Assembly: GCA_023458355.1 (NCBI GenBank)
Contig: JAEWZS010000242.1
Location: forward strand, 1 to 9,251
Origin: Bacillota bacterium
GTDB lineage: Bacteria; Bacillota; Clostridia; Christensenellales; CAG-138
Direction of reading: 5' to 3'
DNA: 9,251 nucleotides
In this document: positions 7,322-9,251 of the stretch, one piece after another
How positions within the stretch are numbered: position 1 is the stretch's first letter
Layout of the letters: the number at the start of each line of letters is the position of its first letter
Program-made: the position numbers and the translations under genes
The notes under the pieces: generated by a model
Told to the model about the DNA's origin: nothing
The model's input: the letters and a program-made list of their open reading frames with translations, nothing else
Databases searched by the model: none

Positions 7322-9251
7322 TGGATGAATATAGGCTCGACCCCACTAAGAATATCGACGTAGAGAAAATACTTGAAAACCTCGAAAACTACCGTCCCCG
7401 TAGGCGCGGCTGGACATGGCGCGAGCATGTGGATAATCTCCAAATGGGTGCTTTCACCTATCGAGATTGTTCCAAGCCCTTAAAGAGCTCCGTACCTTTG
7501 CCACCCGCGCACAACTTCGGTGATATAGACCCGCAGCCAGATCCCGTTATTACCACGGAGATTGCCTCCGGTCGTTTTGAAGACGATATTCGCCGCATGC
7601 GCATGGCCGCACACCACGGTGCCGACCACATTATGGTTATCCGCACGGCAGGTCAAAGCCATTACGACGGGTTAATCGAAGGCAGCCCGCAGGGCAGCGG
7701 CGGTGTACCCATTACGAGAAAGCAAGTGCGCGCGCAAAGAAAAGCGCTTGATTTCATTGAGGATGAAGTGGGCCGCCCCATAAACTACCACTCCTATGTG
7801 AGCGGTGTAGCCGGACCGGATATCGCGGTGATGTTTGCCGAAGAAGGTGTCAACGGCGCACATCAAGACCCGCAGTATAATGTAATCTACCGCAACATCA
7901 ATATGGTGCGCTCGTTTGTTGACGCATGCGAATCCAAAAAGATTATGGCATGGGCCAACATGGCGCAAATTGACGGTGCGCATAACGCCAACGCTACTGC
8001 ACGCGATGCGTGGAAGGTAATGCCGGAGCTCATGGTGCAGCATGCCATCAACGCTTTGTTTTCCGCAAAGGTAGGCATGGACAAAAAGAACATCTGCCTT
8101 TCTACAGTCCCGCCTACCGCAACCCCCGCGCCTTGCGTGTATATTGACCTTCCCTATGCCGTAGCGCTTCGTGAACTGTTCCGCGAATACCGCATGCGCG
8201 CACAGATGAACACCAAGTACATAGAAGCATCCGCCCGCGAAGCGACTGTGACACATGTACTCAACATGTTCATAAGCAAGCTCACGAGCGCGGACATACA
8301 ATCTACCATCACCCCGGACGAAGGCCGCAATGTGCCCTGGCATATCTACAATGTAGAAGCCTGCGACACCGCCAAGCAGACACTTGTTGGCCTTGACGGG
8401 CTTATGGAGATGGTGGAATTAAAAGACAGCGGCTATTTGCGCGACAAAGCGCGTGAACTAAAGGAGCGTGCAGTGCTCTTTATGGAGGAAATGCTCGAGA
8501 TGGGCGGCTATTTCAAGGCTGTCGAAGCGGGCTATTTTGTAGACTCGGGCATGTTCCCCGAGCGAAACGGCGACGGCATTGTAAGAAAGATCGACGGCGG
8601 TATCGGCACGGGCATGATTTACAAGCGCGAAAAGGATTATTTCGCACCCGTTACCGCGCATTACGGCTACAATAATGTTGCGCAGTATGACCAAAGCGCT
8701 GTCAACGACCCCGCGAAACTCATCGGCGGCTGTACTTTAGAAGTGCCCGAAAAGATCATCTTTATCGACGAGCTTGACGATACCGACAACGTGTACACGC
8801 GCATGGCCGGCGTTTCTGAGTATAAAAACCCCGGTGCCAAGCAATTGAAGCCCGAAATGGAATGGCTTGCAGACGGTACTGTAATGCTCACCATGTTTTT
8901 CCCCACCGAAAGGAAGGTGGCTTCCGCCGCTGCGCTCGAATTTGCACGGCGCATGAACCTACAAGATCCCGAGGTTATCAACTGCGAGGTGATGCACGGT
9001 GCAGAGGGCACGCGCATTGAGCTCAAAGGTAAAGTCGGCTTCAGCATAAACGTTGACGATCTTGTTATCCCCAAAGATCCCGAGGTGTTAAGCGACAATG
9101 AGCTTCGCGCCGCTATCGAGAAAAAGCCTATGCGCGTTGTATGCGGCACGGTCGGCGAGGATGAGCACAGCGTCGGTCTTAGGGAGATCATCGACATTAA
9201 GCACGGCGGTATTGAAAAATACGGCATTGAGGTATTCTATTTGGGCACCTC
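7321..9251 (+). CDS. oraE: D-ornithine 4,5-aminomutase, E (large, B12- and PLP-binding) subunit (partial, C-terminus off the right edge)
   Basis: The large catalytic subunit converting D-ornithine to (2R,4S)-2,4-diaminopentanoate by radical chemistry. 643 codons are present; I estimate about 100 more are missing. The N-terminal two thirds are the TIM-barrel mutase domain (for example the PLP/substrate region HIMVIRTAGQSHYDG near 102-116). The Rossmann-type B12 domain begins near residue 605. Its DxHxxG motif is DEHSVG (614-619), with the cobalt-ligating His616. Lys627, 11 residues later in DIKHGG, matches the lysine that forms the internal aldimine with PLP in C. sticklandii OraE (His618 and Lys629 there), so the enzyme should be active. 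The start ATG 7321 overlaps the oraS stop by one base. The ribosome binding site is weak (GGGGG 7307-7311), so re-initiation after oraS is likely. Confidence 0.96.
   Translation, partial: MDEYRLDPTKNIDVEKILENLENYRPRRRGWTWREHVDNLQMGAFTYRDCSKPLKSSVPLPPAHNFGDIDPQPDPVITTEIASGRFEDDIRRMRMAAHHGADHIMVIRTAGQSHYDGLIEGSPQGSGGVPITRKQVRAQRKALDFIEDEVGRPINYHSYVSGVAGPDIAVMFAEEGVNGAHQDPQYNVIYRNINMVRSFVDACESKKIMAWANMAQIDGAHNANATARDAWKVMPELMVQHAINALFSAKVGMDKKNICLSTVPPTATPAPCVYIDLPYAVALRELFREYRMRAQMNTKYIEASAREATVTHVLNMFISKLTSADIQSTITPDEGRNVPWHIYNVEACDTAKQTLVGLDGLMEMVELKDSGYLRDKARELKERAVLFMEEMLEMGGYFKAVEAGYFVDSGMFPERNGDGIVRKIDGGIGTGMIYKREKDYFAPVTAHYGYNNVAQYDQSAVNDPAKLIGGCTLEVPEKIIFIDELDDTDNVYTRMAGVSEYKNPGAKQLKPEMEWLADGTVMLTMFFPTERKVASAAALEFARRMNLQDPEVINCEVMHGAEGTRIELKGKVGFSINVDDLVIPKDPEVLSDNELRAAIEKKPMRVVCGTVGEDEHSVGLREIIDIKHGGIEKYGIEVFYLGT

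Noticed and set aside
7672..8343. 223-codon open frame on the minus strand opposite oraE
   Set aside because: It is a shadow of conserved OraE sequence, with no recognisable protein features and no supporting ribosome binding site context.

Overview
The window looks like the chromosome of a moderate-GC anaerobe of the Bacillota (class Clostridia). The main reason is a complete core gene set for oxidative (Stickland-type) ornithine degradation, in the order ord-ortA-ortB-oraS-oraE known from Clostridium sticklandii and Clostridioides difficile. Strong GGAGG-type ribosome binding sites and TATAAT-type promoters also fit. The genus cannot be read from the sequence. No mobile element, RNA gene or CRISPR array was seen.

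Left half, minus strand. From right to left there is a small single-pass membrane protein of unknown function (3440-3916) closed by a clear rho-independent terminator (3385-3413). Next comes a leader with a TATAAT box, then a GH94 phosphorylase very like N,N'-diacetylchitobiose phosphorylase (823-3213). A phosphohexomutase follows 52 bp downstream (770 to 1) and runs off the left edge. The pair makes sense as a cytoplasmic route: phosphorolysis of an imported beta-linked disaccharide to a sugar 1-phosphate plus a free sugar, then mutation of the 1-phosphate to the 6-phosphate.

Middle. The divergent intergenic region 3917-4165 holds a good promoter for the rightward operon (TTGAAA, 16 bp, TATAAT). 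It also holds three copies of the heptamer TATACAT, one inverted, two of which flank the -35 region. This is the main candidate regulatory site in the window.

Right half, plus strand. ord, ortA, ortB, oraS and oraE form one tightly packed operon. From ortA on, every junction overlaps by 1 to 4 bases. In pathway order, OraS/OraE converts D-ornithine to 2,4-diaminopentanoate using adenosylcobalamin and PLP. Ord oxidatively deaminates that to 2-amino-4-oxopentanoate. OrtA/OrtB then cleaves it with CoA to D-alanine and acetyl-CoA. oraE is cut by the right edge after 643 codons, but its B12-binding DxHxxG motif and PLP lysine are already visible. Ornithine racemase, the aminomutase reactivating factor and the NhaC-type antiporter that often accompany these genes are not in the window.

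I found no convincing new system. The points most worth a second look are the TATACAT operator candidates, the specificity of the phosphorylase/mutase pair, and the internally repeated small membrane protein.
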